Shown here piece by piece: positions 63,851 through 64,000 of a stretch of DNA of 64,000 nucleotides. The translations under genes and the position numbers were made by a program. Every line of letters starts with the position of its first letter. Position 1 is the first letter of the stretch. Below the pieces are notes generated by a model that saw nothing but the letters and a program-made list of their open reading frames with translations, was not told where the DNA came from and searched no databases. This DNA is from Trichopria drosophilae (taxonomy: Eukaryota; Arthropoda; Insecta; Hymenoptera; Diapriidae), in contig CM059586.1 in assembly GCA_030407085.1 (NCBI GenBank), positions 33,095,501-33,159,500 of the forward strand, written 5' to 3'.

Positions 63851-64000
63851 TTCAGATCCAATACGGCAGGAAAAAAATGTATCAGATTCAAACATGAATC
63901 TGAATTCTGGCTTCTGATTCGTGCTTATCGCAAAAAACTCTCAAAATAATGCAATATATAAGGAAAAACTAAGTAAATAAGCACAAATAATATATTCAAT

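Overview
The window looks like insect nuclear DNA, probably hymenopteran. It is strongly AT-rich, its genes are broken by long introns full of transposon debris, and the recognisable proteins are animal ones. The order assignment is inference; no single base pattern proves it. Most of the DNA is intronic or repeated. I could assemble two complete protein-coding genes and one partial gene by joining exons at GT/AG sites with consistent codon phase.

Layout. (1) 1238-1397, plus strand: the last coding exon of death-associated protein 1 (DAP1); the rest lies off the left edge. (2) 3421-32275, minus strand: a complete SMAP-type ArfGAP, 8 coding exons, 458 residues. Its introns (up to 14.7 kb) hold non-LTR retrotransposon fragments, a piggyBac-like element, a tRNA-derived SINE and many fold-back elements. 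(3) 32276-37079: the SMAP 5' flank (with a consensus CRE), two repeat blocks, a GC-rich stretch with an NRF-1-type palindrome and no assigned gene, and a perfect 36-bp palindrome. (4) 37080-58194, minus strand: a complete MAPK15/ERK7 kinase, 10 coding exons, 609 residues, all kinase motifs kept, activation-loop motif TDY. Its upstream flank has a match to the RFX X-box. (5) 58500-64000: no gene recognised; several MITE-like inverted repeats, including three related copies near the right edge.

Gene relationships. DAP1 and SMAP converge, with poly(A) signals only about 80 bp apart. SMAP and MAPK15 run head to tail. The three proteins (an autophagy/mTOR-related small protein, an Arf6/clathrin trafficking GAP and a cilium/autophagy-linked atypical MAP kinase) do not form a known operon-like unit; I see no evidence of joint function beyond proximity.

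The most notable non-gene signal is the density of long inverted repeats (about 20, from 107 bp to 1.7 kb), several bounded by TTAA or starting TTAACCC. Some carry a 121-bp repeat with an AATGGCGGATCC core. One is a palindrome made of two palindromes. Because most lie in introns, they would be transcribed as long RNA hairpins.
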